Assembly (NCBI GenBank): GCA_001414485.1 | Contig: LLEY01000011.1 | Span: 186,001-250,000 of the forward strand | Length of the DNA: 64,000 bases | Direction: 5' to 3' | Source: Calycina herbarum | Taxonomy: Eukaryota; Ascomycota; Leotiomycetes; Helotiales; Pezizellaceae | Shown: piece by piece, positions 22,328-35,721 of the stretch | Position numbering within the stretch: the stretch's first letter is position 1 | Layout of the letters: the number at the start of each line of letters is the position of its first letter | Notes under the pieces: generated by a model | Databases searched by the model: none | What the model was told of the DNA's origin: nothing | The model's input: the letters and a program-made list of their open reading frames with translations, nothing else | Program-made: the position numbers and the translations under genes

Positions 22328-25100
22328 TCATTCATCATCATCATCCACTTCCTCCTCCATACTCTTCTTCTTCGTAACCCGATCACCACAAAGGACCCAG
22401 ACCTCAAACTCGTCATCATCTGGAAACTCAGCTTGAGCACCAACAAACAAAGAGTTCAACTTCTTCTTCTGTCTCTTCCAAGGCTCCTCACCAGCATGCT
22501 TCGTAACAATGAAACTAGCAGGCTCCCATTGGCATCGGAAGGTTAGCTGATAAAGACTCGCCTCCGCCATGCCAGATTTATCAGCGACGGTTCTGAAAAG
22601 GTCATCGATTGACATCTCGTAGATTTGCTTCTTGGAGAGGAGACTGAAAGGCTCGTCATCGGGAACACCAGTTTCATCTTGAATGGCGAATTTGAGACTG
22701 GCGGAGGAGCTGCGGCCTGTCTTTGGGGTTACTCGATTAATGGTTAGGCCAAAAGGTGAACCCATAGCCGGAATTCCATTGCTGCTCATGCGCTTTGGCT
22801 GAGAAGCTTGCGGTGTGGATTGACACGGCAACTTATTAGATCCTTCCTGCTGTGCAATATTCTTGACTGCTGGATTGACAGCAGCTTGCGGGTGTCCATG
22901 ATAAGCTGGAGTGTTGTCAACCGGGGCAGGCTTAGTTAGAGGAATGAAAGGACCTTGTCCACTGACTGAACGGCGAGAGGGGTTGGAAGGAAAGGGAGCG
23001 GAAGAATTGATGGGAGAAGCAGTGGCAGCACGACTTCCACCCAAGGAAATCTTCGAAGAGTTTGCTGGAAGAGATGCTCTTGCACTTGAAGATGGTGTTC
23101 TGATAGCCTGTCTGCCTTCGGGTTGTTTGACTTTGTAAGCCTGGTACTTGGAGAGGGCGAGTCGATATGGATCGGGAGCAGGTTCATCGCTGTCTGAGCT
23201 ATTGCTTACGACAATGGGTTCCGTCAGGTTTGGTTGCGCTCTCTTCAAAGGTGATCGAGTCTTCGCTTGGCCGTTTGAAGAGTTTTGTTGATCAAGTCGT
23301 GCTCGCTTGTCTGCGTGTTGACTGCCCGGCGTTGATTCAGTGTTGTTGGAAGACCGCTTGCTACCAGAACCTCCGTAAAGAATTTCAGGATTGTTGTTCC
23401 ATTCAATGATATGAGCACTCTTGCCCTGATGGACCTGATTCAACCACAATAATCTTCGTTCGCCCCATTTCTTCTCAAACTCAGGAGTCTTCTGCAACTG
23501 ACCCACAAGACCCACAACGCTTTCGAGAAATCCATATCCACCCTTCTCCCAAGCCTTCCAAGATTTGGCAAACTCCTTGATGACATGTTTACATCGTTGG
23601 CGAATTCGATATTCCCATTCCTTATTCTCTCTTGCCAAGACATAATGTTTGATAGTATCTTCGACAAATTGGTCGACTTTGGCCCGGTCGCGGGTGTTGT
23701 AGAGGCTACGTTCATGAAGATATCTCATAGCATATGGATCAACCTCATAAGGATCAATGAACTTATCTGCCAACTTCAAAGGCTTGAATAGCCAATCCGT
23801 ATCCATGTCTTCGCCGCTATTCATAGGATAGGCCCAGTTAAGGTGATCGTTGATATTGCCTGTAATACCATCGCGGTCTTCATCGGTCATTTGGGGTAAA
23901 TCGGATGGCGTTGATCTTGCAGGTCTCGAGTAGGCTGTGTATGCAAGGTCCTTTGGATTCTTGGCTCGCTGGTTTGCTTCGAACTCGCGCTCACTATATT
24001 GTGTCAGAACAGATTGCGACCCGTTGGCGGTACGTGTTCGTGGCTGTTAGGAAAGAGGTTGTGATAGAACATTTCTAAGAATTACTGAGTCTTCGGACCC
24101 AACTCGAACAACATCTTATATCGTTCGAGTTTTGTTCGAAGAATCAACATTTAGATTTCCTTATTCTGCCAAAACTTTCGGACAAGCAAAAGAAGGCATA
24201 ACCGCCACGTACACCTACACGTCCTGGTGATGGCGGGGAGGGGATTGTTTGATGACTTACGCATCCTTTCTCTGAAAATAATTTTGATTTCTTCTCCAAT
24301 AGCACTCTTGAGTAGCCATCAACTTGGCAAGAAGCGTGACAATCCTTGGAATTCAATTAGCTAGCTGCAACAAATCTTGAGTTGTGACGACTTACTTTTC
24401 CTCATCTTGGGGGTAGATTGGCCATCCATGTTGTTCTGCAAGTTCGGATCGCTCAAACTTACTCTTGTTCTCCTCCAAAAATCCTCGGCCATAGGAGAGC
24501 GCCTCGGGATCGCTGGCATCGAGTGGGCATCGATGCCGGTTGGGAAATTTCACATTCACAAGCTTGCGGTAATTGGCAGTTGCTTGTGCAAAGGTTGATG
24601 ACTTTCGGTCGCCAATGGGAATGAGTGGGTAGCCCAGCTTGTCACTAAAAGAAGGTTAGTATTCGCTCATCGAAATGAAAGACAAAATATTGTACGAGAG
24701 CATTTGGGAGAATTGATAAGTCGACTTTCCCGTTCTTTGAACTCTTTTGAGGCACTGGAAAAGGTGTACTCAGAGGAAAGGCCGTCTCTCTTACGTCGCG
24801 TTGCTCTAATAGATTTAGAGCGACGCGTCGTATCTATTAGAGCAACGCGTCGTAAGAGGCGATACAGATGAGGGTAGAAGAGGGGTTGAAGCGTAAGAAC
24901 GAGATAACCTACCATATATCAGGGACACCGCCATAGTTTGGGTCCGAGATGTTTGGCCATGGAACAACAAACTCGAAAGCCATTAGAGGTATGGAGGAGG
25001 TTGTAGAGCTGACCAGGGGATCGTTAGAGAGGGGTAACTTTGGAGGGTCCAAGGTGTAACCAGTTGGTTGGGGGGTTGGTTGGGAAGTTGGTTCGGTCAT
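22328..25100 (-). CDS. hypothetical protein with disordered middle and SUMO-interaction-like motif, 728 aa, four exons
   Basis: Proposed exons on the minus strand are 25100-24913, 24644-24396, 24344-24261 and 23993-22328. Introns are GT-AG (donors GTAGGT, GTAAGT, GTAAGT; acceptors TTTAG, CCAAG, ATATAG) and the total is exactly 729 codons with the stop. The N-terminal third is conserved-looking and helical: VPWPNISDPNYGG, GYPLIPIGDRKSSTFAQATA, LLAKLMATQECYWRRNQNYF, ANQRAKNPKDLAYTAYS and IRQRCKHVIKEFAKSWKAWE. The middle is Ser/Pro/Asn-rich and disordered, with PIVVSNSSDSDE, the pattern of a SUMO-interaction motif (hydrophobic core then acid and serine). The C-terminus is again ordered (LYQLTFRCQWEPASFIVTKH) and ends in an acidic tail. 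I do not recognise the family; a nuclear role is a guess from composition. The last acceptor (23994-23995) is chosen because the stronger-looking AACAG at 24044 does not keep the frame. Confidence 0.7.
24788..24858. repeat. 27-bp-arm inverted repeat inside intron 1
   Basis: Arms 24788-24814 and 24832-24858 are complementary except for one position and are separated by 17 nt. The arm core GCGTTGCTCTAATAGAT is GC-normal and not RIP-like. The repeat lies in the middle of the 268-nt first intron of the 728-residue protein gene, so the transcript could fold a long hairpin. Confidence 0.9.
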
Positions 25101-26038
25101 TCTATGGTTTAGAGAAAGGAACTTGGATGGGAGGGGAGGAGGGTACGAGGTATGAGGATGGAGCGATTTGTTGTAGAGGAGGTCGCAATTTACCGTTAAG
25201 TTAGAAGGTGGGTCCTTAAAAACACCCCGACGAACAAGGGCTAGCGCACGGGCTTTTAAGGAAAACTCGCGCAAAAAACAATTCACTTTGGGAAACTAAA
25301 TCAGCAAAAATCGTGTCTGTTGTTATCGAGGAAAACTACCTGCGTTATTAATTGAGTTCAGAAAGATATCTACACACCAATTCTCTATAAGTGATTTGAC
25401 TCCACGCGTGGGAGGTCCTTAACAGAGAGTAGTTAGACGGTAAAAGCAGCAGTCCTCCGCCGGGACGGAAAACCCCCAAAGATTACCTTTCGGAAAAATA
25501 TCAAATAAATCTAGAATAAATCTCCAAGGTCTAATTGGTCTAATTAGTAATAGAATAAAGATGCATCTATTATTCTTGTTCTATTTCATTTCAAAATAAC
25601 GGAGTAGGTACTCAGCCGGGCGCATTCACCTCTTCATGGCGATGCATCAGCCACTTTCCAACAACAAAAATCCGATAGCGGCCAGGTGCACTAGCACGAA
25701 CTGGAGACGTGTCATTTTTCTATGTAGGAAATGCATCTTTCCCGGAAACAACCACGTGGCAATTGAAGACTTGATAGCATTTTCTGAAATCGGTCCTTGC
25801 AGCTCGGGACTTTTCAGGAAGTCTCAACTGTGACGGTTTACACCCGAAGAGTACTTGGTCTACCGACCTTTATATAAAACGTAACCTTACGTAACTTCAC
25901 GTCATGACCTTAGGAACCACCTCGGTAATTACCTCGGTGATAAGGATATGTAGATCTATGACGAGAGCTATGACGAGAGCTATGACGAGATCTCAGCTCC
26001 TTATAGCTTACACTTACTAAGAGACCTCGACGTAAGGG
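25101..26038. other. gene island edge, no supported gene
   Basis: This includes the leader of the 728-residue protein gene. A 65-codon frame at 25636-25833 has no recognisable content. From about 25850 the sequence looks like repeat DNA (GTAACTTCACGTCATG, CGGTAATTACCTCGGTGA) but I could not assign a family. It is the landing site of a solo LTR at 26039. Confidence 0.4.
25956..25991. repeat. 12-bp tandem repeat, three units
   Basis: CTATGACGAGAG is present in three consecutive copies, the last with one change. Confidence 0.9.
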
Positions 26039-26327
26039 TGTGATAGCCAGCTATTGTGAAGTGCCGATTGCCAAGAGGATATGATACGTGCCGAGGGAGA
26101 TACGATACGTCCTAGGTTTTAGGTACGATCAGAAATCAGGTTATCGAGCTTTACGGACTTTTCTAGTTGTCCGACTCTCTTGTATATAGATACCCTCGTA
26201 CTCGTAGCTGGAAAGGACCAATTTGGTCTTTTCCTTCGTATCAGAGCCTAGTATCCGTATCTACAATTCTATTCGAACGCACTCCTATATGCCTCTTCTA
26301 TAGTAGTGTCCGGTTCGTGCTGTTACA
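26039..26327 (+). repeat. solo LTR, family B (289 bp), with 5-bp TSD AAGGG
   Basis: It starts TGTGATAGCCAGCTATTG and ends GTGCTGTTACA. AAGGG occurs directly before (26034-26038) and after (26328-26332). The body matches the reverse complement of the LTR at 38403-38736. No internal element remains, so it formed by LTR-LTR recombination. Confidence 0.9.
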
Positions 26328-26332
26328 AAGGG

Positions 26333-26849
26333 GTTCTATACGTATAAAACCTCTTTCCTCGTACGTAGAATAGACTTCTTCTCTTTCCTTCCTTAGTTAA
26401 TTCTTCTTATAATAAGACAACCTTATCTATTAACCTCTTTATATTCAGCTTATAATATTAACTTATAGTGTCTAACAACTGTTAGTAACCTAAGTCTTAG
26501 AGTATAAAATAGCGTTAAAATATAATCTTAAGATAATAATTTTCTCTACTAAGATAACACGATTAGATAAGTAAAAACAAGGATATATTTTCATATCCTA
26601 GCTAAAGGCTAGGTTAATAGAGAGTATTTATTTTTTACTAACTTCTAAGATATATTCTAAAATTATATACTATTTTAATAAGTTTCTTTTTAACTAGACT
26701 TAGATAGCGATATAATATTATATTAGATTATCGCGATATATATTATATAATAAATTCTTATCTAATATAATAAATATTATTAAAAAAGTAATAATAATTA
26801 ATAGATATTAGAGTTTTAATACTAGTATTTTATAATACTAAATAAATAT
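26333..26849. other. AT-rich RIP-altered DNA, unassigned
   Basis: TpA-rich sequence without open frames lies between solo LTR B and the outer pogo/Fot element. It contains a tandem-like stretch of GATTATCGCGATATAT type near 26720, but nothing I can name. Confidence 0.45.
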
Positions 26850-27761
26850 TAACGTGTTTTATAAGCGAGCTAGCTATATAAGCGAGCTAGCTACCTTTTA
26901 AACTTTATAATAATTATTAACTTCTAGTTATATTATCTCTACTAAACAACGTCTAAATGTCTCTTAACGAAAACAAGATTAACTTAGCTATCTAAGTACT
27001 TGAAAACGACGTGTTAATTATCTAACGAAGTGCTACGAAGGCTTATAATATCTCTTAATCTACTATTTCAAGCCGACGTGTTAGAATCTAACTAAGACGC
27101 GATTACGAGCTTAATTCGAAGAAACTTACGAAGCTAGAGAAGGAGACGATAATTAGATATATATTAGAGTAGAATTCGAGAGATTTTTCGCTTATAAAGA
27201 ATATAGTACGAGATATAGCTAATAACTTACTAAAGAAGCGCGATAGATAGTCTAAAGATAGGAAATAGCTAGATAACTTTATTTAGTATATATCTAAGCT
27301 AAAAACTCGATAGAGTCGTTCTTATAATTATTAGTAAGCTTTAGCTAAAGATCCGCGGATTATTAGCTTTACTTATATAGTTATTTAAGAATAAATATAG
27401 TATTATAGATAAGAATATATATAATTTTAATAAGACTGGTTTTATAATAAGTGTTATATTATCTTAGCTTATTATTATAAGTTTAGAGATATATAAGAGA
27501 CGTAAAAAAGTTCAGCTAGGTAATTACGAATAGGTTATAGTTATTTAAGAAGTTAATATAATAGGTTAGATAATCTCGCTGTTTATTATCTTTATAAATA
27601 AGATACTTATATCTTCTTAGTATAAGAATATAAATATACTATATAACTAGGTTATTAATATTAGTACTAATAGCTAGGTAAATAATAAGCTTAGAGTTAT
27701 ATAGATAGAGTATTTTAATAAGTATATATTATTATTATTCTTACGCTGCGTAGGCCGTAGG

Positions 27762-28195
27762 TGTAACGAAACTCAAACGAACTAAACAAAGGTGACTAAG
27801 TCTCGAAGGTTAGTATATAGGTAAGAAGTACAGATACGCCGGATTGTTCACTTAGAAGTGAACTCGTTACTTATATCAAAGATGTTAAATAAGATAATAA
27901 GATTGATAACTAAAGTTAAGCACGAAGCTCCTATCTAATAGCAGACGTGCCAGTCTTATATAGAACTGTAGTCCCTCGTTCTAATCGCTCTAGTCGCTCG
28001 CCCTAATCGCTTTAGTCGACAGGCGACTCAAGCGACTCAGGCGACTAGGTCACGTGATGCTTCTCACCAAAAGAAATCCATAGATCGCTTAGCTAGTCTA
28101 AGGATCCTTCTTCTATAAGAGTTTCCGATAGTGCTTAACCTGTTAGAGCGCCGCCTAGTCTTCACTCGTTATATACTTACACGTGATTCGTGACA
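27762..28195 (-). repeat. solo LTR, chromovirus family A (434 bp), TSD GTAGG
   Basis: GTAGG occurs at 27757-27761 and 28196-28200. On the minus strand it starts TGTCACGAATCACG and ends GTTTCGTTACA, both termini being unmutated. It sits close to the 3' tail of the LINE. Confidence 0.92.
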
Positions 28196-28894
28196 GTAGG
28201 CCGAGCTCTAAGAGTAAGCAGTACATCTTCTGTTCTAGTTTATAGTACCTTTTAGCCTGTTCTTCTTCGCCTCTCGAGTTTCTTTATAAGCGTGCGATAC
28301 TCCTTCCTTAATTCCTACTGCTGTCTATTCGGAGCTCTTCTCTCTAACCTAGTAACAAACTAGGGGTTAGGTTAAAGTACTTAACTGCTAAAGCGTGTAT
28401 TAGTAGTATAGAGAGCGCCTAGGCGCTCTCTTAAAACTGGCGGAGCCGGGGTCTTACTCTCCGGCGCGCCTTAGCTCTCTCTTCCTCTTCCTCTCTTTCT
28501 CTTACCTCTTCCTCGCCTTCCTCTCTGTCCTCTTCGAGCAATTCCAGCGCTAGCCTATATTCCTAAAGTCTTCTAAGCCTAAGCAGCCAGGTAGTAATTC
28601 TCGGCGCTAGCTCCCTATTCGCTAGTGCTCCTCTAAGCTCTCTTAAGTCTCTAATACTCTTTCTAAGAACTCTCGTAAGTGCTTCTCTCTCTTATAGAAT
28701 ATCTTAGTAGAATAGTACTAGATACTCTACTATCTCCCTTCTACCTACGTATATATACTATAGTGTTAGCTAGCCTAGTACTCTTCTTATAAAGAGGAAG
28801 GCGTTAAGCCCTATTACCCCTGTTCTTGCCTAGACGAGTAGCGAGCTCTTTGCCTTAGCGAGCTCTTTATAGACTTTCTATAGCTCCTAGTTTA

Positions 28895-29327
28895 TGTCAC
28901 GAATCACGTGTACACGTGATAAGTGAAGACTAGGCGGCGTTCTAACAGGTTAAGCACTATCGGAATACTCTTATAGTAGTTAGAGATCGGTTAGGTTAGC
29001 TAAGCGATCCAAGGATTTTATTACGATAATCACGTGACAAAAGGGACCGCTAGATCGCTAGGCAAACCAGCTCGTTAGATCGCTAGCTTAACGAGCGAGT
29101 TAGCTACCTAGGGGAAACAGAGGTTCTATATATACTAGCACGTCTACTATCTAGATAGGAGCTTCGTACTTAACTTTAGTTATTAATCTTATTATCTTAT
29201 TTAATATCTTTAATATAAGTAACAAGTTCACTTCTAAGTAAACAACCTAGCGTATCTATACTTCTTATCTATATACTAACCTTCGAGACTTAGTTATTTT
29301 TGTTTAGTTTATTTAAGTTTTATTATA
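28895..29327 (+). repeat. 5' LTR of chromovirus A
   Basis: It starts TGTCACGAATCACGTG and ends TTATTATA. The outer half keeps many CA and TG dinucleotides; the inner half is strongly RIP-altered compared with the 3' LTR. Confidence 0.92.
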
Positions 29328-32300
29328 CTTTAAGCACCTACTTAGAAGTTCAGTCGCCATAGCTCTAACAACTCCCGCTATAGCAGCTAGCCTAAATACT
29401 AGTCGAGTTAACGTCGTAGGAACATCTAGAAGTGTAACCGGAAGAACACCTACTAGTACATAGTTAACTAGGAACGACGACAATGTTAGTATATCGGACG
29501 CTCCTAAGCTCTACAAGGTCGAAGCACTTAAGTCTATCAAAGTTAAGATATTAGATACGTATTATAAGAAGCGAAAAGAACTCGACTTATTCCTTCTCTA
29601 AATAGACATCTACTTTAACTTTAATTCTAATAAGTTTAAAGGCAATTATAACTTATAAACCATCTTTACTATCTCCTACCTTAGAAGATTAGTACTAGAA
29701 TAGGCCTAGCTATACTTAGAGAACTTCTTTAAAAATAAGGATAAAGATAGAAAGATAGAATTAACTAAGATTATATTTAAATCTTAGAAAGGATTTAAAG
29801 CAACTATTAGAAAAGTCTTTAGAGACTTCGATATAATTTAAACAGCTATATATAAGCTTTTAGAATTATACTAGACTAGATTAGTAATAGATTATACTAA
29901 TAAATTTCAACGTTATAGAACGAAGTTAGAATAGGATACTATCGCTCTTATAGAACTCTTTTGTAGAGGATTAAAGATATATATCTATAAGGAAATAGCT
30001 AAGTAGAATATATAATTCTTAACTATTATAGGTATAATTAAGAAAGTCGTCTAGCTAGATAACCGCCTATATAAATTCAGAAAGAGTAACCCTAAGTATA
30101 GAGAAAAGAGTAAAGGGTTAGGAAAGTAGAAACACTCTTATACTAATAAATATAGTAAGGAGGTAAATACTATATAGAAGAAAACCTTTTTAAAGAAAGG
30201 AAGACTTTCCTAGGAAGAGTAAAATCGTCGACGTAAGCAGAACTTATATTATAATTATAGCTAACTAGGCTATAGAGCAAATAAGTATAGTAAGAAGAAA
30301 GACTTTAAAAGAAAGAAATAAATTAATACTACTATTTAATAATAAGTAGCTTTAACCGATTATATTAAACTTATAAATAAGGAGCTTAAAGTATAAGGAT
30401 ATAGAACCTAGATTAAAAATAACAAAGGAATTAGTAGAGTATAAGACACTAATAATAATAGGGATCCACTCCTTAAGGAATATTATAATATATAATTAGT
30501 AATAGAATCTAAGTAACCTCTTTAAGTAGAATATAAATCACTACTATTGACTAGTTCTTTAGAGACATCGGATTCATCTTCTAGTTTAGAAGGAGAAATG
30601 AAGAATAAAGACCTAGAAGTTAGAGAAACTTAGGCTTTCCTTAGAACCTTTAAACAAGGAAATCGATAGATATATATTAATAATTAGAAACCAGACTTCT
30701 AGAGTCCTTATATAATATAAGGAGTTAACCTAACTATCTTAATAACGTATACAGTTATAAGTAATAACCCTAAAACGATAACTCTAGTTAGTCTAATTAC
30801 TAGACAGAAAACTATTAAAGAAAAGAAACTAGAATAAAAACATTAACCGATTAAAAAACTAGCTAAGGAACCTACTTACTCTAAAGTAGAGGATATATAG
30901 AGAATACACGATATTTTAAGTAAGACTAGTACGTAGACATAGCAAGTTCTAATAGGATTTATAAGACGAATTAAAACCCCTTTCCTTAGAACACTGTCTA
31001 AAGATATTATACTAGAGGAATTTAAGTAATATATCGTAGTTATATTAATTAGAAATAATAGATTAGTATTAAGAAAATATAACTTATAATAACTATTTAG
31101 TATATTATTCTAAGAGTAAAGGGAATTTAATATAACTAGATAGGCTAAGACAGAACTAGAAGAAATATACTATCTATTAGTAGGAGAACTATAGTTTATA
31201 GAAATAGTTTAGGAAATAATAGTACGATAGATACGATATAAACCAAGTTCGACTTTAGACTAGTTATTATAGAAGCGATTCGAAGGAATATTACTAGAGT
31301 CTACTAGAATAGTAGAATATTATCAGATATACGAAGTAGTATTATTAGATGAAGAAGGAGTAGAATTCTTTCCTTAGTCTTAGATTAGAGCTATTAAGAA
31401 AAAGAATTCGAGGAACTATATATTTAAGGTTTACTATATAAAACCAGAAATAAGTATACTAGAGGCTACTTTAGATTATCTATATATAGAAGAACTATAG
31501 TTTATAGAAGCTATTTTAGAAACTAGTTATAAATAGATCTAATATAACTATAAGTAAATACTAAAACAATTTATAAGGGAAATTACTAAAACTATAGGAA
31601 TCGTAGAATATAGATTAGTATACGAGGTAGTATATATTAATAAGGAAAAAGTAAGATTCTTTCTATAATATAAGGATAAGAAAAGAAAAAATTATAATTA
31701 AGAAAATCGATCTTTTAAAGTCTAATATATTAAAGCAAAGTTAGACGCTACTTTAAGAGAAAGACAGTTAGTAATAACTATAGAAGTAAAAGGGAAAAAG
31801 TTATAAGTTATAATAGACTTAGAAGTAACAAGTAACTTTATTTCTCTAATAGCTTAAGAGAAGCTAAACGTCCTAATTAAGGAAATAAGACTATATTAAC
31901 CAGGAGTGGTTAATAGAACAGACGTTATATACTAAAATAAGATTATTAATTAGTAAACTATTCTAATAAAAATCAATATTAAAAGATACTATTTAAACAT
32001 ATAATTTAATATTATTAAAATAGGAAGTAAGAAAGTAATACTTAGTATACTATAGATTTAGAAACATAATCTAGAAATTAACTAGAAAGATAAGAAAATA
32101 ACTTTTAGTCGATATAAATATAAGAGATCGCGTTTATAACTTCAAGACTAGAATAAGGTTAGCGCCACCTCTTCTAAAGTACTAAGACACCTTACTTAGA
32201 GTCCTCTATAGGTTAGTAAGAAAGCTAATAACGAAATACCTATATAGTATAGAGAATTCGAGGCTTTATTTAAAAACCTAGAAGACTTATAAGCCTTACT

Positions 32301-35169
32301 AGAACATTGCTTATAAGATTATAAGATTAAATTAAAAGAGAGTTATCACCTCTTAAAGCAAAAGCTTCAGTTATATAACTAGAAAAGCCTATAGAGAATA
32401 GAAAGTTATATAAAGAAAGGTATTAAGAAGAGATATATTAGAAGATCTAAGTTACTAATTACCTTAAACATGCTTATTATTAAGAAGAAAGATAACCTAG
32501 ATAGGAGAGTATATATTAATTATTAAGAAGTAAATTATACTACAGTTAAGGACGCTTATCTACTACTACCTAGCTAATACTTATAAGATAAGTTAGACAA
32601 GGTAGTACGATTTATAAAATTAGATTAATAAAACACCTATAAACTTATACAAATAAAAGTTAGAGATAAATAGAAGACAGTATTTACCTTACTATTAGGC
32701 CTCTACAAATATATAGTTATACTATTTAGACTCTATAATATACTAGCTATATATTAGAGATAAAATAATAATATTTTAAGAGATCTTCTAAAAGTAATAG
32801 TAATTTATTACCTAGATAATATCCTAATCTTCTTAGAAAAAGAAGAAGAATATAAAAGATATGTTAAAGAAGTTTTATAACAACTTATAAAAGTAAACTC
32901 TCGGTTAAAACTCTTGAAATACAAGTTTAAAGTAACTCGAACACTTTTCCTAAAATAGATATTTAGCCTAGGAAAAATAGAAATAGATCTAGCAAAGATC
33001 TAAGACATCTTAAACTAGAAATCACCAAAGAATATAAAAGATATATAGTCCTTCCTTAGATTTATAAACTTTTACTATCTGTTTATATAAGACTATACAA
33101 AGATTACTAAACCAATGTTAGTACTAGTTAAGAAAGCTACTAAGTTTATATAGAATAAATAAGTAGAAAATACTTTTTAGAAAATTAAAGCAAAGTTTAT
33201 AGAAAAACCTATTCTATATAATTTTAATATAAACAAACCTAGTATAATCGAAATAAATACCTTAAATATAGTAATAAGTATAATTCACTTATAACCAAAT
33301 AATAAGAGAAAACTTATACCTATTATATATTATTTAAAAACATTTAACCTAGTATAATAAAACTATAGCATCTTTAACAAAGAACTACTTACTATAGTAT
33401 TAGCTTTAGAATACTAGAGAATTTATTTATAGCTAGTAAAATACCTAGTTATAGTTTTATCTAACTACGAGAACTTTAAAACATTTATAATAACTAAGGA
33501 ACTTATAATAAGACGATTAGTTAGATAGTTAGAAATATTAAGAGGATTTAATATTATTATTTAATATATAAAAGGAACGTTAAATACTTAAGCTAATACT
33601 CTTAGCTAGAAACCTAGATATAAGGGAAATAAAGAGTATAAGAAGATTACGATCTTAAAAACTCTTAAGAATAGAGACTTAGTACCTACTATATATAAGA
33701 TAGTAGTAATAAACAATATCTAGATAGACAAAATTTAAAAAATATATAAAGGTTATAACTAGTATATAAAAGGGAAATTATAGGTTCCTAGCTCGTACGC
33801 TAAGGAATTTATATAGGAATACTATACTACGCCCGCTTATAGATACTAAGGAATTCGTAAAACCCTCTAAAAGATAAGATAATACTACTATATTAATCAG
33901 TTATCTACGATAGTTAAGGAAGTAATAGTAGAATATAATACCTATACTAGGAACAAAGCTTCCTACTATACTCCTTATAGACAGATAAACACTACTCTAA
34001 TACTATAGATACCTTAGAAATCAATATCTATAGATTTTATTATTAAACTACTAAAATCTAAAGACTTAATAACAAGAGTTAAATATAATATAATCCTAGT
34101 TATTATAGAACGACTTACAAAGTATATAATTCTTATAGTATATATAGAGTTAAGTATAGCTAAGGAATTAGTATTTATATTCCTTAAAGAAGTAGTCTTA
34201 AGACATAGACTACTAAAAGAGATACTCTTAAATAGAGACAAGCTCTTTACCTCGAAATTTTAGATTACTCTTATAAAACGATTAGGTATAAAAAGAAAGC
34301 TCTCTATAGCTTTCCACTCTTAAACAAATAGAGGAAACGAACAGATAAATCAAGTAGTTAAAACATACCTTTATTATTATATAAACTACTAGTAAGACAA
34401 CTAGGTAGAACTGCTGCCCTTAGTATAGTTCGCTTATAACAGTTTAGTAACAGAAATAACACTTATTATACTATTCTATACTAATTTTAGATATAAATTA
34501 ACAGTATATTAAGAACTACTATCTACGACTATTAATAACTAACTTACTTATATTTAGGTCTCGAAAATCAAGAGTCTATATAAGGAACTTATAAAGAACC
34601 TATAATTTATAGTAGAAAGAAATACATACTACTATAATAAACAACGTAGTTAGGAGCTAATACTAAAAGAGGGGGATAAAGTCTACTTAATATAAATAAA
34701 CATCGACATAAAAAGACTAAGTAATAAACTAGATTATAAAAAACTTAGACTATTTAAAATTAAATATATTAAAAGACCTTTAAATTATAAATTAGTACTA
34801 CTAAGGATAATAAACATCTACCTAGTATTCTATATATCCCTACTCGAACTAGCACTACTAGGAGCACTACTAGCCCTACTTATAGAAATTTAACTAGTAA
34901 ACCTAAACGCTGAGTATAAAGTTAAGAGGATTCTTAACTATAAACTTATTAGAGGATAGGTTAAATATTTAATAAAATAGTTAGATTACCTATATTTAGA
35001 AAACACTTAAGAACCTAGAAAAAACATTAGCTAGTACTTAGAGGAACTTTAGAAGTTCTACCGTCGAAACCTAAGTCTGCCTATATTACGTGGTTAGTAG
35101 GAAAGGACTTAAGAAAGGCTAGGTCGAGGCCTAGAGCGAGAGCAGGGTCGGAAACGTCGGGCGTAGGAA

Positions 35170-35632
35170 GGGCGGCTAGCCTAGTAGCCTCTTCTTCTAT
35201 CTGCTTCTTTTCTTCCTCCTTCTTCTTTTCTTTTCTTTCTAATTCTTTAGTAGTATCTAGCTCCTTAAGAGAGTTAAGACTAGCTGCTATTATTCTCTAC
35301 TTCTAGGTATAAAGTAGCTTCTTCTACTTATTAACCTAGAGGACTTTCGCTATAGCTTTATCGGCCTTATCCTTTAGTCGTTGGATCTACGTATCTACAG
35401 ACTCCTAATCTCGAATAGTCGGTATACGGTTTACCTCGCGAACGTTATAAGTCTTACTATTCTTTATATAACGACTGTAGTAATTTAGACTTTTATCTTA
35501 AGAGGCGATACATTCATTTATAAAACCAGCTTTCAAATATCGGGTATAGGGCGCTATTTTTATTTTAGATAAGTTGATTTCTTTTCTAAGAGTAATATAC
35601 TTAGTACGTTTCGTTGAATAATCGGGTAGCAT
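35170..35632 (-). pseudogene. antisense Cys-rich accessory reading frame in chromovirus A
   Basis: It lies between the chromodomain tail and the 3' LTR, antisense to gag-pol. From an ATG at 35632 the frame reads MLPDYSTKRTKYITLRKE, then a segment in which aromatic residues stand where a Cys cluster is likely (PYTRYLKAGF ... LNYYSRYIKNSKTYNV; TGY-to-TAY changes turn Cys into Tyr). It ends in a long charged helix (IQRLKDKADKAIAKVL, KELERKEKKKEEEKKQ) that looks like a coiled coil. It has a few internal stops of the TAG type. Fungal LTR elements sometimes carry antisense accessory frames of this Cys-cluster plus helix type, but I cannot name a characterised family. The coding nature is inferred from the length of the frame and its pattern of RIP stops. 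Confidence 0.5.
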
Positions 35633-35721
35633 AGTAAAAGAGAAGAAGGCTACTAGCCTTCTAATAATATTTCTTAGGTTATACTTAAGTGTAGGGATAT
35701 ACTAAGCTAAGAAGAGGATAG

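Noticed and set aside
22936..23187. Open frames on both strands inside the 728-residue protein gene (also 22911-23138, 23440-23715)
   Set aside because: They lie within the long exon in other frames; the long exon has the coherent protein.
24043..24050. AACAG at 24044 as the acceptor of the third intron in the 728-residue protein gene
   Set aside because: It puts the last exon out of frame with exon 3; the acceptor at 23994-23995 keeps the frame and gives a continuous protein.
26720..26760. Possible short palindromes and tRNA-like folds in AT-rich DNA
   Set aside because: Low-complexity TA-rich sequence produces such folds by chance; no tRNA arms with conserved bases were found.
34014..34241. 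75-codon minus-strand frame in chromovirus A
   Set aside because: It is antisense to integrase; RIP removes stops and starts unevenly and leaves chance open frames.
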